A stretch of DNA of 64,000 nucleotides, taken from contig JARZZO010000014.1 of the NCBI GenBank assembly GCA_030544215.1, positions 21,955,734 through 22,019,733 on the forward strand, written 5' to 3'. Below are positions 61,394 through 64,000 of the stretch, one piece after another. Position 1 is the first letter of the stretch. Each line of letters begins with the position of its first letter. The stretch comes from Zantedeschia hybrid cultivar. Lineage: Eukaryota > Streptophyta > Magnoliopsida > Alismatales > Araceae. The position numbers and the translations under genes are program-made. A model generated the notes under the pieces. That model was not told where the DNA came from, ran no database searches, and saw only the letters and a list, made by a program, of their open reading frames with translations.

Positions 61394-63250
61394 AATACTG
61401 GAGAGATTTCAAAGTAAAACTTTTTTTGGAGCACACAAAAAGTGATAGAACTGTAAACAAATGCGCAAACAATGGTGGGATTTTGAAAAGGTTGTACGCC
61501 GTTAGACACAATGCTTGGCACTTTGCCGTTGAACGCAGATCGTCACGGGTACGTGGGTGGAGTTGGTTTTCTCTTCCTGTCTCGCCCTCCTCCCCCTTGT
61601 ACCAATCTGAGTCTCGTCCAAAGATAGATTAGCCGATCTGCGTTCCTTGCCGATAGGCGATAGCCCCAGTATCAAAAAAAAAAAGAGGCTGGGAAAATCT
61701 ACTGGCTCAATAAACGTGCCCTTCACCTGCGTTCACGTGCTGCTGCCAGTTGCCCCTTCAATTGAGTTCATGTGTTCTTCCTGTGCTGAGAGAGGAAAAG
61801 CTAGATAGTCTAATCAAGAGGGCTAATACTGCCTTTTAAACGTGTATCCTTATTATAACCGGAATAGTTACCATATAGATTTTTTTGCATTCCCTCGTGA
61901 AACATCATATTCAAAAAATTTCAAAAGTCTGCTTTTGAACATTTGTAACCGCCTCTCCATTGTTAACAAATGCAGCCTAAGATTTGCTTTTTTATTTTTA
62001 AATTTTTTTTCAAATTGCACAAGATGTAAGTACATGATTGGACCGACTTTAGAAAAGTTTTAGTTTTTCTATTTTTTAGACCTCCACCCTGTGCTGTGTA
62101 CCAATTCAAGTAGGACAGCAAATATTACTCATCTATTCATATCAATATTTTAACCATCTACATACCTTCTTTTCCTTTTTTGCCTGATTTCTTCTACCTT
62201 GTCATTGGCCTCCTCCTTTCCCTCCTCCCATATGTTTCCCCTAACCCCTTCATAGAACTAACCCGTTAATCTCGGCCGCTCGTCATGGTCTTCATAGGCT
62301 TCCATCCTCACCTCTTCACCGAACTCCCAACCCCGTTTGGTTCCTTGTTGAAACGTCACTCCATCCCTTTCGCATCCACCCTCGTTAGGGTCCTTGTGGG
62401 TTTTTGTTTTGATGGATGGGGTTTGAAGGTTTTCGGCTTATTACTTCTCTTTCTTACTTTGTGGATGTGTTCTTTTTGTGTTTCTTCTATGCTGTTTTCA
62501 GATCTGCTATCGAGATCGTTGGTGGCAGTGGTGGGCATCACCAGAGGTTCCTTGATGCCTAAATGTTTCGAGGGCATCCAGATCTGGGTTATTGGAGGTG
62601 TTAGTGGTGTTCATTGTGATCTTGCTCGCCTAGTGGAGGAGGCCTTCCTCAGCGGATCCGGGGGTATTGCGGGTTCTAGCTATTCGAAGATTTGTGGTGA
62701 CACTCGTGTCTTGCGTTTAATTTGTGCTTCCTTGTAGAGGCACATCTCCGAGTCCCCCTCTTTCAAATGCCAATAGTTTATAGTCTCTTTCGGCTTCTTT
62801 GTTGCCGATTTCTTCGTGGAGATTTTTCCCCTGCTCATGAGATTCCTCGGCCTTGGTTATTGCTATTGATCTTCTTCTCTTTGCCGATGACTTGTGTGTT
62901 AATCGTGTTATGATCCTGCAATCTCTACAGTAACTATTTGTCCCCCCTTTTTGTAGCAGTTCAAACCATGAAATGTGGGTATGGGCCTGGTACTGTGTGT
63001 GGGTATGGGCCTGGCGTGGTCATGTGGACTCTAATGTATTCTCCTCTTAGTTTTTATATAAAAAATTACTACTCTTTTGCTCCAAAAAAAAAGAAAAGAA
63101 ACAAAACAAAATACCTTGGGAGTTCTCCATTGGGTGACTCCAATACATGCGCAGGCAGTAAAGGAAAGAATAAAAAATTTAATAGTTCATATGTCTAGGG
63201 GAGAACATTATGTGAGACGTACGGTTGCCTAGAGTTCATGCTTTATGGGG
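61394..63250. other. Intergenic DNA, possible retrotransposon debris
   Basis: No gene is supported. Two A-runs (61675-61685 and about 63085-63103) each end a less AT-rich segment, as retroposed copies would. An internal doubled unit gtgggtatgggcctgg lies at about 62974 and 62999. The open frame 62285-62737 (plus, 150 codons) is hydrophobic in parts but has no recognisable domain. Confidence 0.35.
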
Positions 63251-63253
63251 TTA

Positions 63254-63590
63254 CCACTCTTAACATTTTCAGTTGTAGCGAAAACTAAAAAACTTATCGT
63301 TAAAATATATGTGACGGTTAGATATTTGTCGTAAAAATTTCGCCGCAAATATTTGCGATGACTTTTTTATAAGATATCGCTTATAATATTAGCGACGGCT
63401 TATAAAAAGTCATCACTAATAGTAGATTATTAGCAACGACTAATACAAAAGTCGTCGTTAATAATGGACTATTAGTGACGGCTCTCCGTGAAGTTGTCGC
63501 TAACAAATTTTTTTATTTTTTAAATATTATACTATTAGCGGCAACTTGGATTGTAGCCGTCGTTAATAAATTTTTTTATTTTTATATATT
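63254..63590 (+). mobile_element. CACTA-like subterminal repeat cluster (one end)
   Basis: Short words such as tagcgacggc, tagtgacggct, gtgacggtt and their inverses gccgtcgttaata and gtcgtcgttaataa recur at least eight times in both orientations within 300 bp. This is the pattern of subterminal repeats of CACTA (En/Spm) transposons. The exact terminus was not recognised; ccactcttaacattttcagt near 63257 may be near it. The other end would lie beyond the window. Confidence 0.5.
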
Positions 63591-63743
63591 ATCAAAAATT
63601 AAAAAATATCATAATATATAAATGCTTTATCATTATTATTATTATTATTATTAATTTTTAATTATTTATTAAAAAATTCTTACTCTATTATCTTAATATT
63701 TTTATTATTATTCACAGCAATCGACTTTAAAAATAAAATTTTT

Positions 63744-63805
63744 TCGAGAGGTCACCCGTCGTACCGCTCCTAACTAATCATGCTTATAAGGAAGTTTTTT
63801 ATAAA
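63744..63805 (-). mobile_element. Degenerate 5S-rRNA-like segment (Cassandra TRIM or 5S-derived SINE)
   Basis: On the minus strand the order of motifs follows the 3' part of plant 5S rRNA: an aacttcc stretch, aagcatgattag (5S: aagcgtgcttgg), gagcggtac (5S: gagagtagtac), then gacgggtgacctctcg (5S: gatgggtgacctcctg). This covers about 55-60 bp including the intragenic control region area. It is too diverged to be a working 5S gene. The minus-strand upstream part (63810-63930) includes cacttttggttatgaaag, which recalls the pre-5S part of Cassandra LTRs. Identity with either element class is inference. Confidence 0.4.
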
Positions 63806-64000
63806 AATCAAACTGATACTCTTAACACGCCTTGTTGATTGAAGATATAAATCCACTATATCTGAGGGTTTCTACATCTCTTAAATAGGTGACATCATGT
63901 CACCGCTTTCATAACCAAAAGTGAGAGACTGGTGACCATAAATCTAGGACTTTGAGACATTTTGCAAAGAAGTCCGTTTAAAAAATATACTTGAATATAT

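Noticed and set aside
1..64000. CRISPR arrays, prokaryotic operons or phage genes
   Set aside because: Nothing regularly spaced was seen, and introns, plant gene families and plant transposons show nuclear plant DNA.

Overview
The window is nuclear DNA from a flowering plant. Genes carry spliceosomal GT-AG introns and belong to plant families (TCP transcription factor, ERD2-like ER receptor family, GASA/snakin peptides), and about half the space is AT-rich intergenic DNA with plant transposons. The very GC-rich single-exon TCP gene and GC-rich GASA exons beside AT-rich introns suggest a commelinid monocot, perhaps a palm. That assignment is an inference from composition only; no species marker was recognised.

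Layout. 0-1 kb: a broken glycine-rich RNA-binding protein fragment on the minus strand, containing a 113-bp tandem duplication of its RRM. 1-19 kb: gene-poor DNA with one isolated exon-like segment (1588-1715), a tRNA-derived SINE candidate, several foldback or hAT-like short elements and a large CT/ATT simple-repeat field (11.9-12.8 kb). 19.1-21.4 kb: an intact class I TCP gene on the minus strand with its leader and promoter. 21.4-40.8 kb: a gypsy-like LTR remnant, small tandem duplications, a palindrome-dense block and more short inverted-repeat elements, with no gene I can support. 40.8-50.5 kb: a six-exon ERD2-like receptor gene on the plus strand (275 aa). Its fourth intron holds a 1.42-kb non-autonomous hAT-type element with 8-bp target duplications. 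51.9-56.1 kb: two tandem GASA/snakin genes on the minus strand, each with three exons and about 1.15 kb of shared flanking sequence. 56.4-61.4 kb: a 4.98-kb Ty1/copia retrotransposon with 186-bp LTRs and a 5-bp target duplication, its polyprotein broken by three stops and one frame change. 61.4-64 kb: intergenic DNA, then a CACTA-like subterminal repeat cluster and a degenerate 5S-rRNA-like segment.

The host genes form no operon or obvious pathway. The TCP gene is a nuclear regulator of growth, the ERD2-like protein is a membrane protein of the early secretory pathway, and the GASA peptides are secreted cysteine-rich proteins. The GASA pair is the only local gene family. I found no CRISPR, no tRNA gene and no convincing undescribed system. 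The most useful leads are the uneven divergence of the GASA pair, the copia LTR just upstream of one GASA promoter, the hAT element inside the ERD2-like intron, and the 5S-like fragment near the right edge.
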